DNA of 22,275 nucleotides from DATBFX01 sp036558305. Lineage in GTDB: Bacteria; Chloroflexota; Chloroflexia; Thermomicrobiales; UBA6265. The notes under the pieces were generated by a model, which was given only the letters and a program-made list of their open reading frames with translations, did not search any database and was not told where the DNA came from. This document shows, piece after piece, positions 1-6,867 of the stretch (position 1 is the first letter of the stretch; every line of letters starts with the position of its first letter). The translations under genes were made by a program, and so were the position numbers. The stretch is taken from assembly GCA_036558305.1 (NCBI GenBank), contig DATBFX010000246.1:1-22275 (forward strand), given 5' to 3'.

Positions 1-423
1 GATCGCCTGCGTGCCGATGGGTGCCGCGGCAAAGCCCTCCTGGTCGAGCACGACGGCGAGCTGCACGGCCAGCGCGACCAGCGAGAGGCGCTTCCCCTCC
101 CGCTCCTCGTCGTCGGGACCGAGGAGTTCCTGCGCCGCCGCTCCCCACATCGCGACGGTCGCCCGCCGCCGCCCCGCCCGTTCCCGCAGGACGCGCGGGG
201 GGAAAAGCCGCTCGCCCCGGTAGGCGAGTTGCACCTCACCGACAAGGAGGTCGCCGATGTGGCGCGCCGCATCGCCGGCTGCACCCGCTCGATGGTTCGC
301 GATCCTGTCGCATGCCTCCTGCCAGTCCTCATCGGCGAGCCACCACTCGATGGCGAGGGCATCGCCATTGACTTGCCTCCACGATGGCGGGGTGGGCGGC
401 ATGGTGTCGTTAGCGCAGCTCAT
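1..423 (-). CDS. Unknown protein, 3' end outside window (phage-cassette-linked)
   Basis: An open frame starts at ATG 423 and reads leftward without a stop to the window edge, giving at least 141 residues. The start has a strong ribosome site (GGAGGAG, 7 bases upstream) and lies inside the end of the preceding 86-residue gene, a 14-base overlap that suggests translational coupling. The protein is soluble, acidic near the N-terminus (WWLADEDWQEA) and helix-rich, with no signal peptide or membrane segment. I recognise no family. It is the last visible member of the minus-strand cassette that begins with the peptidoglycan hydrolase, so a phage or phage-derived role is inferred from position only. 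The C-terminus is missing, so a domain there could change this view. Confidence 0.65.
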   Translation of the reverse strand, partial: MSCANDTMPPTPPSWRQVNGDALAIEWWLADEDWQEACDRIANHRAGAAGDAARHIGDLLVGEVQLAYRGERLFPPRVLRERAGRRRATVAMWGAAAQELLGPDDEEREGKRLSLVALAVQLAVVLDQEGFAAAPIGTQAI

Positions 424-670
424 GGTCATCTCCTCCGTTCGTCTTCCCGCGGCCGCCCGTCTCCCGGCGCAGCCTCGTCGCGCGCCACGCCCGGCGCATC
501 GCCAGGACGGCGAGCGCGAGGTTGGCGTAGACGAGGATGCCGGCGAGCCCCGGGTGGGGCACGCGGTGCGCGCCGTGGCGCCAAATCCCAAAGGCGGCGA
601 CCGCGACGATGCCGGCGAAGACCCAGGTGATCGCCCAGTCGAGCCGGCCCCGCGCCGCCGTCGATGGCAC
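410..670 (-). CDS. Small membrane protein, two predicted TM segments
   Basis: This 86-residue protein starts at GTG 670, six bases after the stop of the 49-residue gene upstream, so coupled translation is likely; I see no clear Shine-Dalgarno of its own. Two hydrophobic stretches (about residues 11-31 and 38-60) with a short loop suggest two membrane helices, followed by a basic cytoplasmic-type tail rich in R and K. Its 3' end overlaps the next gene by 14 bases. Size, topology and position downstream of a cell-wall hydrolase are holin-like, but no holin family signature was recognised, so the lysis role is an inference. Confidence 0.6.
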   Translation of the reverse strand: MPSTAARGRLDWAITWVFAGIVAVAAFGIWRHGAHRVPHPGLAGILVYANLALAVLAMRRAWRATRLRRETGGRGKTNGGDDHELR

Positions 671-676
671 CAGGTA

Positions 677-826
677 TCAGGGACGGCCGTGGTGCCGCAG
701 GTTGCTGCTGCTGGTGACGACGGCCGCCTCGGCGAAGACGAGGACCAGCACGACGAGCACCGCGTAAAGGAACGGCTCGTCCACCCACCGAATCGCATCG
801 GAAGCCGCGGCCATCGCGGTGCTCAT
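677..826 (-). CDS. Tiny single-TM membrane protein (49 aa)
   Basis: ATG 826 overlaps the TGA of the preceding gene as ATGA, and the 49-codon frame ends in TGA six bases before the next start. The product has a short N-terminal amphipathic part (MSTAMAAASDAIRWVDEP), one strongly hydrophobic helix (FLYAVLVVLVLVFAEAAVV, about residues 19-37) and a short polar tail. Overlaps on one side and near-contact on the other support a real gene despite its size. It could be a holin, antiholin or spanin-like component of a lysis cassette; that is inference from context, not from sequence similarity. Confidence 0.6.
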   Translation of the reverse strand: MSTAMAAASDAIRWVDEPFLYAVLVVLVLVFAEAAVVTSSSNLRHHGRP

Positions 827-1032
827 CGGTCGCAGCACTGCCCGTCCTGCTCGCAGAGAAGGTCGGCCCAGGGGGTGCCGCTCACCGGCTGCCCGTCCAG
901 CACGCGCTCGGCGAGGTCGGCCAGGCGCCGCGCGATGGCGCGGAGGCGTCGCACCTCGGCGAGCAACGGCGCGGCATCCTCGGCGGGAGCGGGCCGGCGT
1001 TCGGCAGCGGATCGGCGTGGAAAGACGCGCAT
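823..1032 (-). CDS. Small unknown helical protein (69 aa)
   Basis: The frame is open from GTG 1038, which overlaps the upstream stop as GTGA, and also has ATG 1032. I chose ATG 1032 because GAGGG lies eight bases upstream, a better spacing than for the GTG. The product has a basic N-terminus, a long predicted helix (about residues 20-45, LLAEVRRLRAIARRLADLAE) that could form a coiled coil, and a C-terminal stretch with three cysteines (LLCEQDGQCCDR). No membrane segment. The stop overlaps the next start (ATGA). No family recognised; it belongs to the small-gene cassette. Confidence 0.55.
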   Translation of the reverse strand: MRVFPRRSAAERRPAPAEDAAPLLAEVRRLRAIARRLADLAERVLDGQPVSGTPWADLLCEQDGQCCDR

Positions 1033-1034
1033 CG

Positions 1035-1271
1035 TCACGTCCCTCGGTGACTGGTCAGTTGCTCCATCGCCCGGGCCAGCAGCTCGTTGGTCCGGCGCAG
1101 GTCGTCGCGGGTCGCCCGCAACTCGGCGTCGAGGCGCTCCCGTTGCTCGCGCACGTCGTCGAATTCGCCGCGTGTCACGATGCGGCGGCTGAGGAAGGCG
1201 GTCGTCACCAGCAGCAGCGCCGCCAGCGGCAGCCCGACCGCGTTGATCAGGTCGATGGTGTCGGGAGACAT
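1035..1271 (-). CDS. Phage-type small membrane protein with coiled coil (holin-like)
   Basis: ATG 1271 has AGGGA about six bases upstream and gives 78 residues. One membrane helix (about residues 9-29, INAVGLPLAALLLVTTAFLS) is followed by a basic stop-transfer RR and a charged coiled coil (TRGEFDDVREQRERLDAEL onward). From general knowledge, small proteins with one TM helix followed by R-x-x-[FY]-D-D-V-x-x-x-R-[ED] are frequent in the distal or lysis region of phages of high-GC bacteria, often annotated hypothetical or holin-like. It lies just downstream of the M23 hydrolase, which fits a lysis cassette. The stop overlaps a possible start of the next gene. Confidence 0.65.
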   Translation of the reverse strand: MSPDTIDLINAVGLPLAALLLVTTAFLSRRIVTRGEFDDVREQRERLDAELRATRDDLRRTNELLARAMEQLTSHRGT

Positions 1272-1388
1272 CGGCGTCCCTGGGAGATGGTCAGGCCGCG
1301 ATCGGTGCGTGGAGCAGAGGTGGCATCGCCGCGAGCCGGAGCGACTTGCCGGTGTGGCGCAATCCGGCATCCGCCGAAAGCGGCAATC

Positions 1389-1412
1389 GGGGCGGGACCA
1401 ACGCCCCGCCCC
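1389..1412 (-). terminator. GC-rich stem-loop after the hydrolase gene
   Basis: An 8-bp perfect stem (GGGGCGGG with CCCGCCCC) around an 8-base loop lies 10 bases downstream of the M23 gene stop on the minus strand. A second small hairpin (GCCG-AAAG-CGGC, 1373-1384) lies beside it. There is no U-tract, so this may be a pause or partial terminator that tunes expression of the four small genes downstream rather than a complete stop. Confidence 0.4.
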
Positions 1413-1421
1413 GGCCTGGCC

Positions 1422-2619
1422 TCAGAGCTCCACGACCCAGGCGTTGTCGGTGGAGAAGGTCATGGCCTGCGGGTTGTTGCGGATGGCCTTGACCGTGACC
1501 CAGTCGATCGTCTTGCCGGGGGTGGAGGCGACGTGGAACGGGATGACGTGCTGCCAGTCGCCGTTCATGGTGACGCTGTACGGCGGCGAATGGTCGCCCG
1601 TGCCGTCGGTGTAGTAGATCGAGACGCGCACGTAGTCGAGGACCTTGCCGTTCGTGCCCTTGAGCTGGTGGATGATGGCGCCGAAATACTGCTGGCCGGT
1701 CCAGCCCATCCCGTGCTCCGACTCGTAGCGCACCCCTTCCATCGTCCCCGAGCCGGGGTTGGTCACCTGGACCCGCCAGTTGGAGTCGAGGTAAACCCAC
1801 TGAAGCGTCGTCGCCTGCCGGTTGGGGACGATGTGGTCGAGGTTGCTGTTGGCGGTCGGGTTCGCGGTGTAGTTGGGAAGCGTGACTCTCTTCATGTATT
1901 CGCCGGCGGCTGCGTAGCCCCCAACCGTGACGGGTCTCGAGCTGGTACCAGTGGAGGCCGTCGGCCACCACCGGGCCGCTGACCACGATCCCCTTGCGGT
2001 TGTAGGGCATCGTCGTGATGAGGCCGTAGTTCAAACCCGGCCCGGTCCGCAGGTTGAGTCCGTCGCTGGCGTCCACGGCGAGGGTATCGCCAACGGTGAA
2101 GGTCGGGATCTCAGTCGGCGTCTCAGTCAGTAGAGGTTCGGGGTTGACGATGACCCACCCAGAGCCGCAGTTACCATGCTGCCGGTACTCGAGGTGCACG
2201 TGCGGTCCGTTCTGCTCGCCGGACCTGGCGATCGGGTCGCCTCTTGTGACCCGTTGCCCGGGACCGACAAGTGCCGCGGAGCAGTGACCGTAAATGAGGG
2301 TGGTACCATCGTCGAGCCAAAGCTCGACGCGGCCAGCTCCGCAGATGCCGCCCAAGCTGTCGATGCAGTTGAAGGCCGCGCAGCCCGTGTCCTCGGTCCC
2401 TGCTCCCACGTCGGTTCCGGCGCACGTAATCTCCCCGTCGGCGACTGCGAACAATGTCGTACCGAACGGTACGCCGATGTCGATGCCAGTGTGCTCGCAG
2501 CCGTTCAGGCAGTACTCCGTACCATAGCCGTACAATTCGCAGTCTCCAGGAGCGCGGAATTCGAATGTCACGGGGGCTGGCACGCCGCCCCAGACGATGC
2601 TTGTTAGTTCGCGAGACAT
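1422..2619 (-). CDS. M23 metallopeptidase/SH3 endolysin-like protein, broken by a 1-nt frameshift
   Basis: The start is ATG 2619, preceded by AGAGGTG. The N-terminal domain is an M23 (LytM) zinc endopeptidase: HTGID (H43, D47) and GPHVHLEY (H140, H142) give the H-x3-D and H-x-H zinc motifs. An SH3_3 wall-binding domain follows (about residues 173-245, NLRTGPGLNYG). Near the end of SH3 the frame breaks at a C5 run (1918-1922 plus strand; G5 in the gene). Removing one G restores HGWGYAAAGEYMKRV and joins a C-terminal module of about 150 residues (ATG 1895 to stop 1422) rich in beta strands, perhaps wall- or sugar-binding. Restored length is about 398 residues. No signal peptide is seen, as in many phage endolysins. 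The shift may be a sequencing error, a true mutation or slippage. Followed by a holin-like gene. Confidence 0.8.
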
Positions 2620-2974
2620 GGTTGCACCTCTCTTGTTGAAGAACGCGTGGCGATTTCCCGGCTGGAGTCTGTTCGTCCTGGTTGCTTGATGATTCCCCGA
2701 TAGGCCGATCTCCTGATTTCCTGACTGGGTTCCTGCGATTGGGCAGGCCACATCGTCTCGGTTTCCGCGGTCGCTGCGTCCGCGGCACCTGTAATGACTA
2801 TCGACACGAGCCCCATCTCTGTGACGTCCGTTCTTGGCGCAGCGATATGCTTCGCGCCCGTCCGCAACCGCGCACTGTGGTCTATCGTTGTTGGTTGGAA
2901 TCGAGCACACTGCGCGCCGCAGCCGGTGCTCGGTCGCGGCGCCCTGTAGGCGAGGAGACCAGGGAGGAAAGGAC
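2620..2974. other. Divergent intergenic region, no gene supported
   Basis: This 355-base gap separates the minus-strand hydrolase start from the plus-strand secreted-protein start, so promoters for both should lie here. Open frames cross it on both strands, but none has a credible start with a ribosome site, a recognisable fold, or codon use like the neighbours. I could not pick a convincing -35/-10 pair on either strand. Base composition looks less GC-rich than in the flanking genes. Confidence 0.5.
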
Positions 2975-4006
2975 ATGGCACGGTATACCCGCAGGGCGGC
3001 GATGGTGATGGCGTTGATGTTCGTGCTCGGATTGACGGCGTCGGGCGGCTCGCGGACCGAGGCGCAGGAGGGTGGAGAGGAGTTGTTCGACCTGCCCATC
3101 ATCAAGGTCAATTGCACAGAGTTGCCGCCGGCCGAGTCGGCGGAAATCGCTATCAGCATGGCCTTCGGCACGGCAGGGATGGACGTCTGTGATCCTGGGG
3201 TCGGCGTGACCTTTACCGTGAACGGTCCCGAGACGAATGAGTTGCTCGGCTCCTGCGTCACCGAACTGAATCCGCCGGGCGCGCCGACCGCTGGTTGCTC
3301 CGTGGCGGTCCCGTACGGGACCACGGTCGCCGTCACCGAGGACCTGTCAACGGCCCCCGGCGGCTACGTTCCCTTGCAGAACCCGCTGATGATTCAGACC
3401 CCGGCACAGCCGATCGCCGACGGCATACCGCCCTCCGCCGGGTTCCTCAACCTGCTACACCAGGAGCCGGTCGCCGAACCCACCGAGGAACCGCCGGCCG
3501 GGCCAACCCTGGCCCCGCAGGAGACGGCTGAGCCCGTCGTTGCTCGTCCGGCCCATATCCATCGCGGCACGTGCGACCATCTTGCCAGCGAGCCGCGCTA
3601 CGACTTGACCGATCTCACGGTGCCGACCGCCGAGGCCGAAGGCGCGAAAGAGGCTGCGGTCGCTGAAGCGTCCGTTAGCGTGATCGACGTCTCGATCGAC
3701 GCTCTCCTCGCCACTGACTATTCGGTCCACGTCCACGCCAGTCACGACAACTTACGAACCTACGTCGCCTGCGGCGAGATCGGCGGCGCGCGCAGGGCGG
3801 ATGGGTCGCTCGCCGTCGGGCTGCGAGAGGTCAACGGCTCCGGTTACGAAGGCATCGCCTACCTTGCGCCGGACGCGGACGATCCGGGCAAGACGGATGT
3901 CTGGGTCTTCATCGCGCCGAAGCTGGCTGAGGAGGATCGGCCGACCGCGATTACGGCGGCGTCGCCGGAGGCCGGCACGCCGGTCGCCGCGCCCGCGGCT
4001 GGATAA
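2975..4006 (+). CDS. Secreted protein with CHRD-like C-terminal domain
   Basis: ATG 2975 follows AGGGAGGAAAGG and gives 343 residues; longer upstream frames lack such a site. An N-terminal signal (basic RR, then AAMVMALMFVLGLTASG) predicts export. Residues about 40-150 form a cysteine-containing beta-rich domain. A Pro/Glu/Thr-rich linker (EPTEEPPAGPTLAPQETAE) leads to a C-terminal domain with HIHRGTCDHL, DVSIDALLATDYSVHVHAS and YVACGEIGG. This pattern resembles CHRD-like or DUF-type repeats often seen in secreted Chloroflexota and actinobacterial proteins; binding partner and function are unknown. The tail is Ala/Pro-rich. Its codon use matches the region, and it appears monocistronic: its stop faces the convergent gene that ends at 4112. 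Confidence 0.8.
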   Translation: MARYTRRAAMVMALMFVLGLTASGGSRTEAQEGGEELFDLPIIKVNCTELPPAESAEIAISMAFGTAGMDVCDPGVGVTFTVNGPETNELLGSCVTELNPPGAPTAGCSVAVPYGTTVAVTEDLSTAPGGYVPLQNPLMIQTPAQPIADGIPPSAGFLNLLHQEPVAEPTEEPPAGPTLAPQETAEPVVARPAHIHRGTCDHLASEPRYDLTDLTVPTAEAEGAKEAAVAEASVSVIDVSIDALLATDYSVHVHASHDNLRTYVACGEIGGARRADGSLAVGLREVNGSGYEGIAYLAPDADDPGKTDVWVFIAPKLAEEDRPTAITAASPEAGTPVAAPAAG

Positions 4007-4111
4007 CGAGAGACGCAGCTTCTGCCGGCGACCGCTCCACCCTCCCGCTGCCTGATGCGCAAGGCCGGATATCCGCCGATCCGCGCCGATCGCACCATCG
4101 CCGGCCGTACC

Positions 4112-4675
4112 TCACAGCAGCCGCGTCTCGAGCGGCAGGTGGGTTTCTCTGCGTAGGCGGCAGAGTTGTTGCCTGATGGCTGCCGGGAGTCGGACGATGC
4201 CCTGCTCTTTCAGGTCCTGAACGTGGACCATCGCTGTCAGCACGCGACGTGTCTGATCGCGACTCAATCCGGGGATGCCTTCCTCGGCAAGCCGCCGTAG
4301 TTCGCCCACGGCATCCGTCTCGATGGCCTCTAAGTCCGCCCCTTGGGTCGGATCAACCAGTGGCTCATTCTGGATCGGCACCATCCGCGGATGGGAGTCC
4401 TGTCCGCGCCCCAGCTGTCGTTTGAGCGCATCACGAGCCGCCCAGCGGTAGGTGAGTGCGACGAGTTTGGGCTCGGCGTCGAACGCCGCGACGGCATCGT
4501 CGGCGGTCTCCCTGCCCAACTTCCGCAACGCGATCACCGCTCGTAGCGCCGCCTCCTGCTTGACGTCGAGGGGCGACGGCCGGTCGACGTCCTCGACCGG
4601 CGGTGCGGTCGGGTGGTGACAGAGGAATGCGCCGATCGAGCCGTAGACCTTCTTCGTCGGGTTGTGTACTCCCAT
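4112..4675 (-). CDS. Unknown helical protein, possibly phage-derived
   Basis: The frame is open from TTG 4735, but that start has no ribosome site and adds a low-complexity Arg-rich leader; ATG 4675 (GGAG 10 bases upstream) gives a cleaner 187-residue protein starting MGVHNPTKKVYGSIGAFLCHH. The protein is soluble and mostly helical. The middle (AAFDAEPKLVALTYRWAARDALKRQL) and the C-terminal half (GLSRDQTRRVLTAMVHVQDL, then RLPAAIRQQLCRLRRE) look like helix-turn-helix or sigma-like helices, but no family can be named. It lies downstream of the zinc-ribbon gene in the same direction and probably shares its upstream LexA-type promoter. A regulator or small replication or terminase-like role is possible and unproven. 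Confidence 0.6.
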   Translation of the reverse strand: MGVHNPTKKVYGSIGAFLCHHPTAPPVEDVDRPSPLDVKQEAALRAVIALRKLGRETADDAVAAFDAEPKLVALTYRWAARDALKRQLGRGQDSHPRMVPIQNEPLVDPTQGADLEAIETDAVGELRRLAEEGIPGLSRDQTRRVLTAMVHVQDLKEQGIVRLPAAIRQQLCRLRRETHLPLETRLL

Positions 4676-4768
4676 CCTCGCGTCGCTCCGGGAGACCCGA
4701 CGACGGCGCGGCACCGTCCTCGGTCCCATCAGCAAGCGCGACCGCTGGCCGACGCCAAGGCCGCCGGC

Positions 4769-4822
4769 CCGCGCTTGCGCGAAAACCGGCGGCCCTCGTG
4801 GTCCACCTCGTCTGCGGTTGGT
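4769..4822 (-). repeat. Leader element, copy 1 (upstream of the gene ending at 4112)
   Basis: Plus-strand reading: a hairpin CGCGC-TT-GCGCG (about 4771-4782), then CGGCGGCCC, a variable spacer, GGTCCACCTCGTCT and CGG. The same order of parts occurs at 5190-5247 with a 9-bp and a 14-bp exact block and one indel. The copy lies about 110 bases upstream of the chosen gene start. It may be a conserved leader RNA structure, protein-binding site or dispersed repeat. Confidence 0.5.
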
Positions 4823-4868
4823 CTACCCGTCTCTCGCGCTGTCGATCTGCTCAGAGTCGCCGCCAGCC

Positions 4869-5120
4869 CTAAGTGGACCGATCGTGGATCGTGTACGAGG
4901 TCGAGCCGCCGCCTCTGTCGTCCGCATGCACCACGACCGCGCCGTCGCGGTAGTCGCGGTGCTTTTGGCAGACCGGGCAGACGAGCCGCACGAACGGTCC
5001 GGCCCGCCCCTTGGGATCGACGTAGACGGTCACGCCGGGCGCCACGTGGAGCCGCGCGCTGTGGTGGCGATGGCCGAGGACGTGGCCGCACTGGCGGCAG
5101 GCAAAGACGCTGCGGCTCAC
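4869..5120 (-). CDS. Small zinc-ribbon protein (83 aa)
   Basis: I chose GTG 5120 (reading MSRSVFACRQCG), because GGAGG lies eight bases upstream; an ATG at 5147 is in frame but lies beyond that site. Two Cys pairs, C-R-Q-C (about residues 8-11) and C-P-V-C (about residues 50-53), with H-R-H-H between them, predict a zinc ribbon. A beta-rich middle (VTVYVDPKGRAGPFVRLVC) separates the knuckles. Such small ribbons occur in phage and plasmid early regions as DNA-binding or transcription accessory factors. It sits 178 bases downstream of a LexA-type operator, so damage-induced expression is plausible. No closer family recognised. Confidence 0.65.
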   Translation of the reverse strand: MSRSVFACRQCGHVLGHRHHSARLHVAPGVTVYVDPKGRAGPFVRLVCPVCQKHRDYRDGAVVVHADDRGGGSTSYTIHDRST

Positions 5121-5189
5121 GACTCCTGCCCTCCGATCGGTACCCATTCGCCGGTGCGGGCACCACCGACCGCAACAAAAAGGACCGCG

Positions 5190-5247
5190 CGGATTCGCGC
5201 TGTCGCGCGACTCGGCGGCCCCCCTTGGTCCACCTCGTCTTCGGCTG
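5190..5247 (-). repeat. Leader element, copy 2 (upstream of the zinc-ribbon gene)
   Basis: The second copy of the element at 4769-4822: hairpin CGCGC/GCGCG (about 5198-5211, loop TGTC on the plus strand) followed by CGGCGGCCC, a short C-rich spacer, GGTCCACCTCGTCT and CGG. The distance to the zinc-ribbon start is about 95 bases, similar to copy 1 and its gene. It lies inside the leader expected from the promoter at 5324. Confidence 0.5.
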
Positions 5248-5297
5248 TCGTCCCGCTCGGGACGTCCGGGTTGGGACGTGGCTCCCGATCAAGAGTT

Positions 5298-5324
5298 AGA
5301 ACATAAGTTCGTATTTCTTGTCAA
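5298..5324 (-). promoter_or_regulatory. LexA/SOS-box-like operator within a minus-strand promoter
   Basis: AGAACATAAGTTCG (5298-5311) is a GAAC-N4-GTTC dyad, the core of the Gram-positive-type LexA box (CGAAC-N4-GTTCG). A perfect -35 hexamer TTGACA reads leftward at 5324-5319, so the dyad would lie between -35 and -10 and block transcription toward the zinc-ribbon and unknown genes. The -10 is poor (TTCTAA at 17-base spacing). The surrounding 30 bases are notably AT-richer than the flanks, as expected for a regulatory site. Confidence 0.5.
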
Positions 5325-5420
5325 ACTGCGCCCTTGACACGCGGACACGGCCGGTCACCACGCCTGCCCGTCTAGCGCTCGCTGTTTGCGAGGACCTCCT
5401 TGGCTCCTTCCGTGTACCCA

Positions 5421-5439
5421 CCGGTACCCCCAGTACCGG
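5421..5439 (+). other. Perfect 7-bp stem-loop in the importer leader region
   Basis: CCGGTAC, a five-base CCCCA loop and GTACCGG form a perfect hairpin about 270 bases upstream of the binding-protein gene. No U-tract follows. It may be an operator dyad or a terminator for leftward or rightward transcription. The whole stretch 5325-5705 has no gene that I can support and no recognisable TPP riboswitch motif. Confidence 0.3.
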
Positions 5440-5540
5440 CCTCACGATCCGGACGGCAGCGTCGGCCCCGCCCATCCGAAACCGCCCGGAGTGGGGTCGC
5501 GTCTTGGCCGGAGGTCATTCTGGATCTCAGCCGCGGTGCC

Positions 5541-5569
5541 TTGACAGTCACCCCGGCGTGGGCGAAGAT
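5541..5569 (+). promoter_or_regulatory. Candidate sigma-70-type promoter for the importer operon
   Basis: TTGACA at 5541-5546 is a perfect -35; at 17-base spacing lies GAAGAT (5564-5569), a weak -10. The transcript would carry a leader of about 130 bases before ATG 5706. Only the -35 is convincing. Confidence 0.3.
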
Positions 5570-5705
5570 CGGCCCGTCTCACAGCGGCCTGCCGAACACG
5601 CGGGCTCACAACCGTTGGCGTGGGGCGACCCCGTCCCTCCGGCACCGTCTCGCGTCGGGACGAGTCTGGGTTCGCCCCGTCGTTCCGTTCTTCAGGGGGT
5701 GGAAA

Positions 5706-6740
5706 ATGACCGCGATCACACGTCGCAGATTCATGGTCGGCGCCGGTGGCGGCCTGGCGGCGCTCTCGCTCGCCCGCCTGAGTCTGCCCGATCTCGTCGC
5801 CGCCCAGGACCTGACGAAGGCGACCCTCCAGATGGGTTGGATCGCCAACGTCGAGAATGCCGGCGAATTCCTGGCCGCCGAGAACGGATACTACACCGCC
5901 GAGGGGCTGGACATGACCCTCGAACCCGGCGGACCGGCCGTTTCGGTCGAACCCCTCGTCGTCTCCGGCAAGGCCCTCGTCGGTCTCTCGCAACCCGACA
6001 TCGTCGCCCGTGCCCGCCAGAACGGCGCCAAGCTGAAGGTCGTTGCCGCCACCTTCCAGCGCAATCCGGCCGCGGTGATGTCGCTCGCGAGCGCCCCGAT
6101 CAAGACCCCCCAGGAATTGGTCGGCAAGAAACTCGGCATCCAGCAATCCGGCGTTCCCATCTACGACGCCTTCTTCAAGTCCATCAACATCGATCCCAAG
6201 TCGATCACCTACGTCCCCGTCCAGTTCGACCCGGCACCCCTCGTCAACGGCGAAGTCGACGCCTTCGTCTCGTTCCAAACCAACCAACCTATCCAACTCA
6301 AAACCCAGGGCATCGACACCGTCACCTTCCTCCCCGCCGACTACGGCTTCAACCTCTTCTCCGACGCCTTCGAGGTCACCGAGGACACCCTCGCCGACGC
6401 CGAGAAGCGCGCCACCGTCGTCAAGATCCTCCGCGCCACGATCAAAGGCTGGCAGGACGCCATCGCCGACCCGGCGAAAGCGGCCCAACTCGTCGTCGAC
6501 AAATACGGCAAGGCACTCAACCTTCCCCTCGACGCCCAAACCCTGACGATGCAAGCCCAAATCCCCCTCATCCAGACCGATGAGTCCAAAAAGAACGGGC
6601 TCCTGACGATGAGCGACGACGGGATCGCCCAAAACATCCAAACCCTCAAAAACACCGGCATCGACGCCACCGCCGACGAGATCTTCGACGCCTCGCTGAT
6701 CGAAGAGGCGACGTCCGGATTGGCGACGCCGACGGCGTAG
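5706..6740 (+). CDS. NMT1/THI5-type ABC transporter substrate-binding protein, Tat-exported
   Basis: ATG 5706 follows GGGGGTGG at good spacing and gives 344 residues. The N-terminus carries a twin-arginine signal (TRRRFMVGAGGGLAALSLARL) with a likely cleavage near VAAQ. The mature part has the NMT1/THI5 fold: LQMGWIANVENAGEFLAAEN near the start, YYTAEGLDMTLEPGG, then LGIQQSG and YDAFFKSI in the ligand-binding lobes. It should capture a small organic ligand outside the membrane and deliver it to the permease encoded at 8348. Family members bind thiamine precursors, riboflavin, pyrimidines, sulfonates or nitrate; the ligand cannot be read from sequence. It is the first gene of the operon, and a long inverted repeat starts directly at its stop, probably lowering downstream expression relative to the binding protein. 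Confidence 0.9.
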   Translation: MTAITRRRFMVGAGGGLAALSLARLSLPDLVAAQDLTKATLQMGWIANVENAGEFLAAENGYYTAEGLDMTLEPGGPAVSVEPLVVSGKALVGLSQPDIVARARQNGAKLKVVAATFQRNPAAVMSLASAPIKTPQELVGKKLGIQQSGVPIYDAFFKSINIDPKSITYVPVQFDPAPLVNGEVDAFVSFQTNQPIQLKTQGIDTVTFLPADYGFNLFSDAFEVTEDTLADAEKRATVVKILRATIKGWQDAIADPAKAAQLVVDKYGKALNLPLDAQTLTMQAQIPLIQTDESKKNGLLTMSDDGIAQNIQTLKNTGIDATADEIFDASLIEEATSGLATPTA

Positions 6741-6853
6741 GAGTCGTTAGTCGTCAGTCGTTAGTCGTTAGTCGTCAGAGAGACGCACAGACGGACAAAG
6801 TAACGGTTCCGCACCGTTCTAACGACTAACGACTAACGACTGACGACTCTCTC
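6741..6853 (+). repeat. Heptamer-based inverted repeat (AGTCGTT/AGTCGTC family)
   Basis: The left arm is built of tandem 7-mers AGTCGTT and AGTCGTC starting right after the binding-protein stop. The right arm (6819-6848) is its reverse complement: 30 bp pair with one mismatch (left partner 6749-6778) around a 40-base loop. A nested hairpin AACGGT-TCCGC-ACCGTT sits in the loop (6802-6818). It could act as a terminator or attenuator, mRNA stabiliser for the upstream cistron, or mobile intergenic repeat. Two degenerate units of the same family (AGTCGAC, AGTCGCC) follow the permease gene at 9921. Confidence 0.85.
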
Positions 6854-6867
6854 GGGAAGGAGTCCGT

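Noticed and set aside
2604..2981. A 125-codon minus-strand frame upstream of the hydrolase
   Set aside because: No credible start or family, and it covers the region where promoters for two divergent genes must lie.
5325..5705. A TPP riboswitch in front of the NMT1/THI5-type operon
   Set aside because: The expected conserved segments (CTGAGA-type and ACCTGA-type motifs in order) were not found; only a simple hairpin is visible.
5318..6583. A 421-codon plus-strand frame overlapping the binding-protein gene
   Set aside because: It is Arg/Pro-rich with no recognisable domain, while the overlapping frame encodes a clear NMT1-type protein with Tat signal and ribosome site.
6741..6853. A CRISPR array in the heptamer repeats
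   Set aside because: Units are 7 bp with no spacers of regular length, and the arrangement is an inverted repeat, not an array of direct repeats with unique spacers.
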